In this document: positions 24,934 through 33,515 of the stretch, piece after piece | How the letters are laid out: each line of letters starts with the position of its first letter | Position numbering within the stretch: the stretch's first letter is position 1 | Made by a program: the position numbers and the translations under genes | Source of the DNA: Sphingobacterium tabacisoli | GTDB lineage: Bacteria; Bacteroidota; Bacteroidia; Sphingobacteriales; Sphingobacteriaceae | Reading direction: 5' to 3' | Assembly: GCF_017908035.1 (NCBI RefSeq) | Contig: NZ_JAEQMU010000004.1 | Span: 372,001-436,000, forward strand | Length of the DNA stretch: 64,000 nucleotides | The notes under the pieces: model-generated | What the model was told of the DNA's origin: nothing | Database searches by the model: none | What the model saw: the letters and a program-made list of their open reading frames with translations, nothing else

Positions 24934-27048
24934 ATGACTCGTACAGTCCACCATTTTTTTGGCAAAGAGTTTAGCAAAGATGCGCTAAGAAACATCCTTG
25001 TTATCCTGCTCCCTGCTATCCTACTCTTCTACACCGTAAGTTTAGATGTTGCCATAGCATTCGCCGTTGGCGTGATACTATCTTCACTAACCGATTTACC
25101 CGGGAATAGACAAGACAAAACGATGACGGCCATCTGGTGCACTCCCTTATTTGCTATCACGGCATTTTCTACAGCACTGGCGCTCCATTATCTATCATGG
25201 GGTATATTGCCGATTTTGGGAATCTGGGGATTTCTCTGTACGTTATTAATCACCCTAGGGCCTAGATGGGGCGTGATCGGCAACTTGACGCTAATCGTCA
25301 TCAGCTTTACCATCGGACTCAAACCCCAAGACCCGGTTATTTTCGCCTTATCTTTTAGCTTAGGGACATGCTGTTTTTTTGCGGTCAGTCTCCTACAAGC
25401 TTACTTGTCTCCTTATCGCTCTTTAAAATATGCGATGAAAGAGGGGTTCGAACAAATGGCCACTCTCCTACAGGCGAAAATCAAATGTTATGACGAGAAG
25501 ACTCCACTTGAGCAGGTCTACAGAGAACTCAGTCTACTGCACATCAAAATAAGTGAACAGTTAGAAAATATCCGCTCACTACTACTACGCGAGAAGGTAT
25601 TAATTTCGTCCGGCCAACACGCTGACCTCATCTGGCTGAACAAAATCTATCGATTAATAGACCTCTACGAATTATTGATGGGGATAGATACCGATTATGA
25701 AACTATTCGGGAGAAACTGAAACATTCGGAAGTACTCCCTATTATACGACATATCCTCCTCCTTCTTTCGGACGAAATCAAGGTCCTGGAAAACATAAGG
25801 CTTATGGAGTTGAATAAAGATACTAAAAACTCTCGTCACCTCGACCTTGTGGAGAGGTCTATGAACTATATAGCAAAGACTATGTCAGTAGATCTCTCCA
25901 CTACGGTCGAGATGACGGATAAAAATGTCGAAATAAAGATAAAAGAGAAGATCAGTACCGACATACAAAACCTAGAAGAAATACAGGCCAAAGCGAACAG
26001 CGAAACCAGGTCGCTAATCAATCCGATACTGATTCATATCAAGCATATTGTAGCTATCGTTCAACAGATTCAACAAGCGACCATTGTACAGGACCCTACA
26101 TGGGTCAGCACCGCTGCGTACAAAAACTTTGTACCAACAACAAACAAACGCCAGATCATCACGAAACATATCAAAACGAGATCTCCTATATTTATCTACT
26201 CGCTACGTATGGCTACATTACTGGTGCTGTCGGGACTCGTTGGTTACACGTTGCCGGAATACCGGTATGCCTCTTGGATTATACTGACCGTTATCCTTGT
26301 AGCACGCCCAAGCTATGCCACCACCCAAAGAAGAAACTACCAGCGTATCGTCGGCTCACTGATAGGTATCGCCATCAGTTTGCTGATTACCCTACTCACA
26401 CATGAGCCTATGCAGCTGCTCTCAATTGCGGTAATCACGCTATACGGCTTCTTCTTATTCAACAAACCAGACTATCTGATCTGTGTGATATTCATTACCA
26501 TCGCTGCTATACTGGCCCTACATCTATACGAAGGTAATATCTGGGATTTACTCGGAAGCCGTCTGGCTTTTACGCTATTGGGGTCGACCCTAGCCCTGAT
26601 AGGTTGCTTTGCCCTACCAGTCAATCATCAGAAAAACATGAAAAGCCTATCCGACACACTCATCGACAACTACCAAAACTACTATCAGCGACTTCGTGCC
26701 CGTCTTTGTGAAGATACGGTAGACCATCAGGAACTGCGACTGGTTCGGAAACATGCACAGACTTCGCTCGCACAGCTATACGACAGCCTAGACCAATTTC
26801 AAAAAGAACCCCGCTACAAAAAGCTGGACTGGACGGATCTGATTTCTTTCCAGACACTAGCCTACCGCATCAACGCACTATTGGTCGGCATCTCGGTCAG
26901 TATCACGAAATCAATTGAACAGGAAAATGATACAGCTCTATTACAGCGACTTCAGAATATCGAAGCGCTAATAAACGAATTGTATGAGTTGGGACAATCT
27001 GAAAAACTAGCAAATAAAGCACATAAAGCTCCAGCAGTAGTAAGCTAA
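24934..27048 (+). CDS. FUSC-family (YccS/YhfK-like) inner-membrane protein with an embedded repeat element
   Basis: A 704-residue membrane protein of the fusaric-acid-resistance (FUSC) / YccS layout: a hydrophobic block of several helices (about 17-155), a long soluble helical middle (about 160-405), a second hydrophobic block (about 415-560) and a soluble helical end. The family is linked to export of aromatic acids, but the substrate here is unknown. In YccS-type proteins both membrane blocks build a dimeric channel-like unit. Codons 301-328 are encoded by a palindromic intergenic-type repeat inserted in frame (see the repeat entry); they fall in the soluble middle, where extra residues are tolerated. 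It has its own promoter. Nothing else looks broken. Confidence 0.88.
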   Translation: MTRTVHHFFGKEFSKDALRNILVILLPAILLFYTVSLDVAIAFAVGVILSSLTDLPGNRQDKTMTAIWCTPLFAITAFSTALALHYLSWGILPILGIWGFLCTLLITLGPRWGVIGNLTLIVISFTIGLKPQDPVIFALSFSLGTCCFFAVSLLQAYLSPYRSLKYAMKEGFEQMATLLQAKIKCYDEKTPLEQVYRELSLLHIKISEQLENIRSLLLREKVLISSGQHADLIWLNKIYRLIDLYELLMGIDTDYETIREKLKHSEVLPIIRHILLLLSDEIKVLENIRLMELNKDTKNSRHLDLVERSMNYIAKTMSVDLSTTVEMTDKNVEIKIKEKISTDIQNLEEIQAKANSETRSLINPILIHIKHIVAIVQQIQQATIVQDPTWVSTAAYKNFVPTTNKRQIITKHIKTRSPIFIYSLRMATLLVLSGLVGYTLPEYRYASWIILTVILVARPSYATTQRRNYQRIVGSLIGIAISLLITLLTHEPMQLLSIAVITLYGFFLFNKPDYLICVIFITIAAILALHLYEGNIWDLLGSRLAFTLLGSTLALIGCFALPVNHQKNMKSLSDTLIDNYQNYYQRLRARLCEDTVDHQELRLVRKHAQTSLAQLYDSLDQFQKEPRYKKLDWTDLISFQTLAYRINALLVGISVSITKSIEQENDTALLQRLQNIEALINELYELGQSEKLANKAHKAPAVVS
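25834..25917. repeat. Palindromic repeat element inside a coding sequence
   Basis: The left arm CGTCACCTCGACC..GTGGAGAGGTC (25834-25859) is mirrored by GATCTCTCCAC..GGTCGAGATGACG (25891-25917). Adjacent GTCTATGAACTATATA on the left matches the intergenic element at 7111-7163. The whole element is read in frame as residues 301-328 of the FUSC protein (DLVERSMNYIAKT, DLSTTVEMTD). Confidence 0.75.
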
Positions 27049-27195
27049 AAATAATACTCTACTGATTTAGTATATTATTCCAAAGAAATAGTTTATTTTT
27101 GGGTGATAGAAAACCAAAATGGCCTGTTGACCTCATAATTGCACGTATGACATGCCTATGATAGTTTTTCTATGGTTCTTTTGCTACGTTTTGCG

Positions 27196-27203
27196 TATGT
27201 TTG
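27196..27203 (+). promoter_or_regulatory. Candidate -7 promoter box of the nuoH-N operon (TATGTTTG)
   Basis: TATGTTTG followed by CA matches TAnnTTTGC and lies 32 bases before the GTG at 27235. Another match, TATTTTTG at 27094-27101, is further upstream. No -33 TTTG at the best distance was found for either. Confidence 0.4.
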
Positions 27204-27234
27204 CATCCAATTAAGAATTATTCTAAAGAGCTTT

Positions 27235-28308
27235 GTGAGCCAACTGTTTATCCATATCATTGTACCTGTAGCTATCTTTGGCTTCATCGCGCTATTTACA
27301 TTATTCGCCGTATACGCGGAGCGTAAGATTGCGGGATTTGTACAGGACAGATTAGGCCCTATGGAAACCGGAAAATACGGACTTCTACAGACTATTGCCG
27401 ATATACTTAAGCTTCTACAAAAGGAATTTATTACACCCAAAGCAGCCGATAGAATCCTATTTGCAGCAGCCCCTGTCATTATATTTGGCGCCGTGTATAT
27501 AGGTTATGCTGTAATCCCTTGGGCACCGGATTTTCTACCTGCAAATACACATACAGGCCTTTTCTTCATTATGGCTGTTGTATCTATTGATGCAATTGGT
27601 ATCCTAATGGCTGGCTGGGGATCAAACAACAAGTATTCTCTCCTAGGTTCTATCCGGGCTATAGCACAGATGGTATCTTATGAAATCCCTGTAGGTCTGT
27701 CTTTGATTGCTGCGGTCATGATCACACAGACGCTAAACTTCAACGAGATTGCATTGCAGCAGGGGGTGATGTCGCCAGAGCCTGTGTTCTTTTTAGGAAT
27801 CTGGGATGTCTCCAATGTGGGTGGTTTTCTTGCTTGGAATATATTTCAGGCACCGCATCTCATCGTCGTATATGTTATCTTCTTCATAGCCTCCCTAGCG
27901 GAATGTAATCGGGCACCATTTGATATTCCCGAAGCAGAGTCTGAATTAATCGGTGGTTTTCACACCGAATATGGAGGTATCCGGTTTGCATTTATTTTCC
28001 TGGCAGAGTATGCTATGATGTTTTTAGTAGCGATACTTGGGGTGGTCCTATTTTTAGGCGGGTGGAATACGCTTTTACCAAATATAGGAGCCCTGAAACT
28101 GGCGGACTGGACAACAGGAATTGGGTGGGGAATATTTTGGACATTGCTCAAATCGCTGACTATCGTCGGCGTGCAGATATGGATTAGATGGACATTGCCC
28201 CGTTTTAGGGCAGACCAATTGATGAGCCTATGCTGGAAAGTAATGATTCCATTGGGTTTTGTGTGTATGGCAATATCGGGATTATGGCGAATTTTGGTAA
28301 TGGTGTAA
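27235..28308 (+). CDS. nuoH: NADH-quinone oxidoreductase subunit H
   Basis: A membrane subunit of complex I that builds the quinone channel and links it to the proton-pumping arm. I favour the GTG at 27235 (SQLFIHIIVPVAIFGF, then the first membrane helix and VYAERKIAGFVQDRLGP) because the ATG at 27172 would add 21 residues that include the sequence of a promoter-like box; that longer form cannot be excluded. Key loops are GKYGLLQTIADILKLLQKE, ECNRAPFDIPEAESELIGGF and HTEYGGIRFAFIFLAEY, all highly conserved in NuoH. About eight membrane helices. First gene of nuoH-N. Confidence 0.95.
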   Translation: MSQLFIHIIVPVAIFGFIALFTLFAVYAERKIAGFVQDRLGPMETGKYGLLQTIADILKLLQKEFITPKAADRILFAAAPVIIFGAVYIGYAVIPWAPDFLPANTHTGLFFIMAVVSIDAIGILMAGWGSNNKYSLLGSIRAIAQMVSYEIPVGLSLIAAVMITQTLNFNEIALQQGVMSPEPVFFLGIWDVSNVGGFLAWNIFQAPHLIVVYVIFFIASLAECNRAPFDIPEAESELIGGFHTEYGGIRFAFIFLAEYAMMFLVAILGVVLFLGGWNTLLPNIGALKLADWTTGIGWGIFWTLLKSLTIVGVQIWIRWTLPRFRADQLMSLCWKVMIPLGFVCMAISGLWRILVMV

Positions 28309-28310
28309 TT

Positions 28311-28400
28311 AGTGAACAAGTTATCGAGTGAACAAGTTAACAAGCCAACTGGTTAACAAGATAACTAGATCACATGATAACTAGATAACAGGTTAACAAC
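28311..28400. repeat. GTTAAC/GTTATC repeat array between nuoH and nuoI
   Basis: About 90 bases made of degenerate copies of GTGAACAAGTTAAC / GATAACTAGAT: GTGAACAAGTTATCGAG, then AGTGAACAAGTTAACAAG, a GGTTAACAAGATAAC, then mirrored GATAACTAGATAACAGGTTAAC. It is the same module as the outer arms at 2383-2475. It interrupts an otherwise tightly spaced operon. Confidence 0.65.
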
Positions 28401-28406
28401 AAGAAA

Positions 28407-28970
28407 TTGATATTAAAAACAACGATACAGGGCTTTTCTTCGGCCGTCAAGGGTTTATTCTTGACGTTCAGGCATCTCTTTGGTGCCCGTCGTTCCCGGC
28501 AGTCGGTTGATATCCGGAAACCAGAATATTTTGACCAACAAGAAGGAGTCACAACGGTACAGTTTCCAAAGGAGACCATGCCTATCCCTGAAGTCGCACG
28601 ATACCAACTGGACGTAGATATCGACGACTGTATCGTGTGTGACCTATGCGCCAAAGCCTGCCCGGTAGACTGCATCACCATAGAAGCAGTAAAATCGCCA
28701 GAAGTAATCGGCAAAACTTCTGATGGTTCTGTAAAAAGACTGTACGCGGCCCAGTTTGATATCGACATGGCCAAGTGTATGTACTGTGGTCTTTGTACGG
28801 TGGTATGCCCTACAGAATGTATCACCATGACCAATAAATACGACCGTAGTACAACAAAACTAACGGATCTAATATATGGTTTTGGAGAAATGTCCGATGC
28901 TGAGATTGCCCAACGTAAAGCGGAATGGACCCAATACCAAGCTGAAAAGGAGGCAGCAAAGAAAAAGTAA
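28407..28970 (+). CDS. nuoI: NADH-quinone oxidoreductase subunit I
   Basis: A 187-residue peripheral subunit carrying two 4Fe-4S clusters (N6a/N6b) that pass electrons to the final cluster near quinone. Cysteine sets: C75, C78, C81, C85 in CIVCDLCAKACPVDC and C124, C127, C130, C134 in CMYCGLCTVVCPTEC. Start: an in-frame TAA at 28386-28388 leaves no ATG or GTG upstream, so the TTG at 28407 is the only near-cognate start giving the family's N-terminal helix (MILKTTIQGFSSAVKGL). The repeat array ends just before it. C-terminus is a charged helix (EAAKKK). It is followed after 5 bases by nuoJ. Confidence 0.96.
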   Translation: MILKTTIQGFSSAVKGLFLTFRHLFGARRSRQSVDIRKPEYFDQQEGVTTVQFPKETMPIPEVARYQLDVDIDDCIVCDLCAKACPVDCITIEAVKSPEVIGKTSDGSVKRLYAAQFDIDMAKCMYCGLCTVVCPTECITMTNKYDRSTTKLTDLIYGFGEMSDAEIAQRKAEWTQYQAEKEAAKKK

Positions 28971-28975
28971 CGCCC

Positions 28976-29518
28976 ATGGAAGAACTCGTCTTTTACGCAT
29001 TTGCTATTCTCGCTGTTGGCTCCGCACTGCTCGTGGTTAATCTAAAAAATACGGCACGCGCCTTATTCTTGTTTTTTGTCACCCTATTTGCTATGGCAGG
29101 CTTATTCCTATTTGCCCTGGCAGACTTTGTAGCCATTACGCAGATTATGGTCTATGTAGGCGGTGTGTTAATATTGATGTTATTTGCTTTTATGCTCTCG
29201 AACAAAGAATTGCTAAAAGCGCTTCAACATATACCGGGTAGATTCCTGACCATGCCGAACTGGCAATCCCTAATATTGGCTCTTGGCTTCTTGGCCGTAT
29301 TGCTTTGGGGTGTGGCCGAATGGCAACAACAGACCCCCGATTGGATTGTACAGAATATCAAGCAGGGGAATATAATACAGCCACACGATAATAATATACA
29401 GCAACTGGGCCTAAAATTCATGACACAATACATACTCCCTTTTGAGGTGATTTCTGTATTTCTACTCATGGTATTAATAGGAGCTGCCCATCTGTCAAGA
29501 AAGGAGGAACAGAAATGA
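28976..29518 (+). CDS. nuoJ: NADH-quinone oxidoreductase subunit J
   Basis: 180 residues, five predicted membrane helices. N-terminal VFYAFAILAVGSALLVV and LKNTARALFLFFVTLFAMAGLF match NuoJ, and ITQIMVYVGGVLILMLFAFML carries the strongly conserved YVGGV..L helix with its pi-bulge. The subunit is a scaffold that borders the E-channel. Its stop overlaps the nuoK start by 4 bases (ATGA), meaning coupled translation. Confidence 0.95.
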   Translation: MEELVFYAFAILAVGSALLVVNLKNTARALFLFFVTLFAMAGLFLFALADFVAITQIMVYVGGVLILMLFAFMLSNKELLKALQHIPGRFLTMPNWQSLILALGFLAVLLWGVAEWQQQTPDWIVQNIKQGNIIQPHDNNIQQLGLKFMTQYILPFEVISVFLLMVLIGAAHLSRKEEQK

Positions 29519-29820
29519 TTACATTAACTCATTTTCTAGTAGTCAGTGCCTGCATCTTTTGCATTGGTCTATACACTGTGCTGGCCAAAAGAAATGCAAT
29601 CATGATACTGGTTGGCATCGAACTGATGATTAATGCCGCCATTCTCAATTTTGTAGCCTTTGGCCGTTATGACAAAATAAACTATTCAGGTCAAGTATTT
29701 GCTCTATTTGCGATTGTACTCGCCGCAGCCTCTGTAGCTGTAGGTTTAGCAATTATCCTTAATGTGTACCGTCATTATAAAACAATTAATCCCGACCAAA
29801 TTACCGACTTGCGCGACTAA
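29515..29820 (+). CDS. nuoK: NADH-quinone oxidoreductase subunit K
   Basis: 101 residues and three membrane helices. TVLAKRNAIMILVGIELMINAAILNFV holds the two conserved glutamates of MrpC-like subunits in simplified form (GIELMINA carries the essential one). VFALFAIVLAAASVAVGLAI is the third helix. The stop overlaps the nuoL start by one base. Part of the antiporter-like proton arm. Confidence 0.96.
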   Translation: MITLTHFLVVSACIFCIGLYTVLAKRNAIMILVGIELMINAAILNFVAFGRYDKINYSGQVFALFAIVLAAASVAVGLAIILNVYRHYKTINPDQITDLRD

Positions 29821-31904
29821 TGGAGGAGCTGTTAAATATATCACCAATTCACGCCAGTATACTTGTAGTATTACTGCCTTTTGTGGCATTCTTAATACAG
29901 GCTATACGGGGTAAAAAGTCCAGCTCAGGGAATATATCGCTTATCGCTATTGTACTAAGCACGCTACTGTCAGCTATATTTGTCTTTGCTGAGATATGGA
30001 ACTACCTCCCTATGCACAGTACCTACGACTGGTTCCGTATCGGAGAAAAAACATTTACGATCGGCATCCTACTTAATAACCTAACAGTACTGATGCTCTT
30101 TATTGTATGCATCGTTGCCTTGCCGGTGCATATTTACTCTCGGGCATATATGAAAGGGGACCCCGGGCTACACCGTTACTGGATGTACCTCAGCCTATTT
30201 TGTTTTGCCATGCTCGGCCTCTGTATCTCTAAAAACATATTAGTCTCTTATATCTTTTGGGAGCTTGTAGGATTTGCCTCTTACCTATTAATCGGCTTTT
30301 GGTTTACCAAGGAAAGCGCTGTACAGGCCAACAAAAAAGCTTTCCTGATTAACCGTATTGGGGATTTAGGCTTTTTAATAGGTATAGCCGCCGTCTTCAC
30401 ATCGTTTGGCACCTTAGACCTGGTCGAACTATTCGGCAAAGAAGGACTGATCTATTCCGAATTTGACAGAGACTCGGGACTGATGACGTTAGCCGGCTTA
30501 GGCTTCTTTCTAGGAGCGATGGCCAAATCGGCGCAATTCCCGCTACACATCTGGTTGCCCGATGCAATGGAAGGTCCCACATCAGTATCCTCGCTAATCC
30601 ATGCGGCGACTATGGTTGCGGCTGGTGTATTTTTACTATGTACGATATTCCCCCTATTCAATGATACTGTTTTACTCCTAATCACCATTATAGGTACAAT
30701 CACTGCTACGTTGGCTGCGTATTTTGCAGCGGGACAATACGATATAAAACGAGTACTCGCTTTTTCTACTATATCGCAACTGGGGTATATGATGGCTGCA
30801 GTAGGTATCGGTGCATGGGATGCGGCACTATTTCATCTGGCAACGCATGCCTTTTTCAAATGTCTCCTCTTCCTATGTGCAGGAGCAGTGATTCATGAAA
30901 TCGCTCACGCCAAGACCTCCGCAGGACTGGATTTTGACCCGCAGGACCTTCGCAATATGGGAGGCCTCCGCAAGTATATGCCGAAAACCTTTGTGCTGAT
31001 GAGTATTGCTTCTCTGGCACTAGCAGGATTCCCACTCACTTCGGGGTTTCTCTCTAAAGATGCTATCATCATCGCTACGTTCGAATGGGCATTCCATAAA
31101 GGCGGAGCATACTTTATAGTTCCTGTTTTACTCGTTCTAGTCAGTATCGTAACGGCATTCTATATCGGGCGCTTGATTTTCAAAGCATTTATGGGCGAAT
31201 CACGTCTCCCCAAAGAAGTGGAGCCTAAGATACACGAAGCTCCCCCATCGATGTTGTACCCGATGTATTTCCTGGCTATCTGTTCGCTGTTCTTTGTATT
31301 TTCAATGAACCCTATATCCTATCACCAAGCAGGTATTCTATCTGGATTTTCGGTCAATTATACATTCAACGAAATACACAGCCTACACCTATTCGTCCCG
31401 CTGACTCTAACAGCGACTGCCCTTGTAAGCTGGATAATAGGCTATAAATGGTATGTATTGAACAAATACCCCTTAAATGCGGAGAGTGGCTGGATTAAAG
31501 CAGAAACCAATCAGCTCGGCATAAATAATTTTATAAATAACACCATTGTGAGGACGACATTGATTGTCAGCAGAGCGAGTGTCTGGCTGGACAAATATAT
31601 TGTGGAAGGTCTCGTAAATTCGGCAAGCAAAGGTACTTTATACCTGAGCAAATCAGCAACGTTATTGGACCGGCATCTGGTCGATGGTTTTGTAATGGCA
31701 ATACGTAATCTCACGATTGGTCTAAGTAAAATTGCGGCATGGTGGGACAAACATATCGTAGATGGTATTGTTAATACTATTGCAGGCCTGGCTTACTACT
31801 TAGGCCATCTCCTGCGCTGGGTACAGAATGGGCGTATCCAAAACTACCTAGGATTTGCGTTTACTATTGTTTTAATTGGAATACTTTATTTGATATTGCG
31901 ATAG
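29820..31904 (+). CDS. nuoL: NADH-quinone oxidoreductase subunit L
   Basis: 694 residues; the distal antiporter-like proton pump subunit. Conserved blocks: FWELVGFASYLLIGFW (key Glu), FLINRIGDLGFLIG, KSAQFPLHIWLPDAMEGPTSVSSLIHAATMV (catalytic lysine and the channel HAAT), KRVLAFSTISQLGYMMAA and THAFFKCLLFLCAG. The C-terminal part would form the long lateral helix and the last membrane helix (VQNGRIQNYLGFAF...). In this C-terminal region a 26-residue repeat occurs three times: WLDKYIVEGLVN (from 589), LLDRHLVDGFVM (from 615) and WWDKHIVDGIVN (from 641), with aspartates at 591, 617 and 643. Confidence 0.97.
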   Translation: MEELLNISPIHASILVVLLPFVAFLIQAIRGKKSSSGNISLIAIVLSTLLSAIFVFAEIWNYLPMHSTYDWFRIGEKTFTIGILLNNLTVLMLFIVCIVALPVHIYSRAYMKGDPGLHRYWMYLSLFCFAMLGLCISKNILVSYIFWELVGFASYLLIGFWFTKESAVQANKKAFLINRIGDLGFLIGIAAVFTSFGTLDLVELFGKEGLIYSEFDRDSGLMTLAGLGFFLGAMAKSAQFPLHIWLPDAMEGPTSVSSLIHAATMVAAGVFLLCTIFPLFNDTVLLLITIIGTITATLAAYFAAGQYDIKRVLAFSTISQLGYMMAAVGIGAWDAALFHLATHAFFKCLLFLCAGAVIHEIAHAKTSAGLDFDPQDLRNMGGLRKYMPKTFVLMSIASLALAGFPLTSGFLSKDAIIIATFEWAFHKGGAYFIVPVLLVLVSIVTAFYIGRLIFKAFMGESRLPKEVEPKIHEAPPSMLYPMYFLAICSLFFVFSMNPISYHQAGILSGFSVNYTFNEIHSLHLFVPLTLTATALVSWIIGYKWYVLNKYPLNAESGWIKAETNQLGINNFINNTIVRTTLIVSRASVWLDKYIVEGLVNSASKGTLYLSKSATLLDRHLVDGFVMAIRNLTIGLSKIAAWWDKHIVDGIVNTIAGLAYYLGHLLRWVQNGRIQNYLGFAFTIVLIGILYLILR

Positions 31905-31905
31905 C

Positions 31906-33510
31906 ATGGGATTACTATCATTACTCATATTTTTGCCCTTGGCAGCCACATTATTGATATTGTTGCTCCCTGCCAACCTACAAAAGTCTTACAGATACAT
32001 TGCTCTTGGCATTACTTTGATCCAGTTTTTTATCACAGGATCACTCTACCTACAATTCGACCAATCGGCAGCAGGTATCAACACGGTGCAGGGCTATCAA
32101 TTTGTCGAGCAGATTCCATGGATAAGATTAGGTCTCGGTAATCTGGGACAATTGGAAATTGATTATTTCCTTGGTGTGGACGGCGTATCCCTCCCACTGC
32201 TTCTGCTGTGTGCCTTTGTGATGTTGATGGCGATAGGTGCTTCATGGAATACCAGTAAAAGCCCTAAAGGTTATTTTGCATTGATTATGCTTCTCAATAT
32301 GGCTGTAATGGGAATATTCACAGCTTTGGATTTCTTCTTATTCTATATATTCTACGAAGTAATGCTCCTTCCGCTCTACTTCCTGATTGGTATATGGGGA
32401 GGAGCCAATCGCGAGTATGCCGCGATTAAATTCTTCATCTATACGCTATTTGGCTCGGTATTCATGCTTTTGATTATTGTAGGGCTCTACTTTTCGGTCA
32501 TCAATCCGGACACCGGAGCCCACACGTTCAACATGTTGCACATGATGAACCCCGACAACTATGTCGATGGGTCATTCTTTGCGTATTTAAATAATTACAA
32601 TGAGGTATTGGGAATTCCAGCACGTATGATTGGCTTTATAGTCTTATTTATCGCATTTGCCATCAAAATCCCTATTGTACCACTACATACCTGGCTACCC
32701 GATGCACACGTCGAAGCGCCGACCCCAGTATCTATTATCCTTGCAGGGATATTGTTAAAAATCGGAGGATATGGCATCATCAGGGTATGTTATAGTATAT
32801 TTCCGGACGCGGCGGTCGATGCCAATTGGTGGCTAGGCCTCATCGGGATTATCTCCATTTTATATGGCGCATTAAATGCCTTGGCACAAACAGATTTAAA
32901 ACGCTTGATAGCTTATTCTTCTGTATCCCATATGGGCTTTGTCCTGCTGGGGCTCGCATCTATGACTGCTGAAGGTATGGCTGGTGCTGTATTTCAAATG
33001 ATAAGCCACGGATTCCTATCTGCAGCACTATTCTTTTTGGTAGGGGTGATTTATGACCGTGTTCACGACCGCTATATTTATAATTTTAGGGGACTTGCGA
33101 GCCTAATGCCTGCTTACACGGGCTTTGTAGCTGTAGCTTTCTTCGCTTCGCTGGGCTTGCCCGGATTTTCCGCATTTATTGGGGAAGCCTTTGTGATCAT
33201 AGGTACGTTTAATGCTGAAAGTGTAGGAACAGGTATCCCACGCTGGATGGCAATCGCTGGCTCTTTAGGCATATTGCTTAGTGCAGTCTATTTTTTATGG
33301 ACGCTACAACGGATGTTCTTTGGACAGACACGGGTGAAAGGTGGTGAAGAATGGCTTACTGCGCTGAAAGATGTAACGATAAGAGAACGGATTGTCTTAT
33401 TCCCGACACTGACATTGGCTCTATTGCTTGGTGTCATGCCCTCGTTGGTATTTGATACGGTAAATAGCAGTGTGCTGAATCTAGTTTCTTTATTGTCGCC
33501 CTACTTTTAA
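31906..33510 (+). CDS. nuoM: NADH-quinone oxidoreductase subunit M
   Basis: 534 residues, about fourteen membrane helices, antiporter-like. Typical blocks: IDYFLGVDGVSLPLLLLCAF, FYIFYEVMLLPLYFLIGIWGG (essential Glu), AFAIKIPIVPLHTWLPDAHVEAPTP (essential Lys), KRLIAYSSVSHMGFVLLGL and MISHGFLSAALFFLVGVIYDR. It starts just one base after the nuoL stop and is followed by nuoN after 5 bases. Subunit of the central proton channel. Confidence 0.97.
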   Translation: MGLLSLLIFLPLAATLLILLLPANLQKSYRYIALGITLIQFFITGSLYLQFDQSAAGINTVQGYQFVEQIPWIRLGLGNLGQLEIDYFLGVDGVSLPLLLLCAFVMLMAIGASWNTSKSPKGYFALIMLLNMAVMGIFTALDFFLFYIFYEVMLLPLYFLIGIWGGANREYAAIKFFIYTLFGSVFMLLIIVGLYFSVINPDTGAHTFNMLHMMNPDNYVDGSFFAYLNNYNEVLGIPARMIGFIVLFIAFAIKIPIVPLHTWLPDAHVEAPTPVSIILAGILLKIGGYGIIRVCYSIFPDAAVDANWWLGLIGIISILYGALNALAQTDLKRLIAYSSVSHMGFVLLGLASMTAEGMAGAVFQMISHGFLSAALFFLVGVIYDRVHDRYIYNFRGLASLMPAYTGFVAVAFFASLGLPGFSAFIGEAFVIIGTFNAESVGTGIPRWMAIAGSLGILLSAVYFLWTLQRMFFGQTRVKGGEEWLTALKDVTIRERIVLFPTLTLALLLGVMPSLVFDTVNSSVLNLVSLLSPYF

Positions 33511-33515
33511 TAAAC

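Noticed and set aside
28311..28400. Possible CRISPR-like array
   Set aside because: The repeat words are short, degenerate and in both orientations, with no constant spacer length.
28370..28834. 154-codon minus-strand frame over nuoI
   Set aside because: It is antisense to the two ferredoxin motifs of nuoI and runs through the repeat array.
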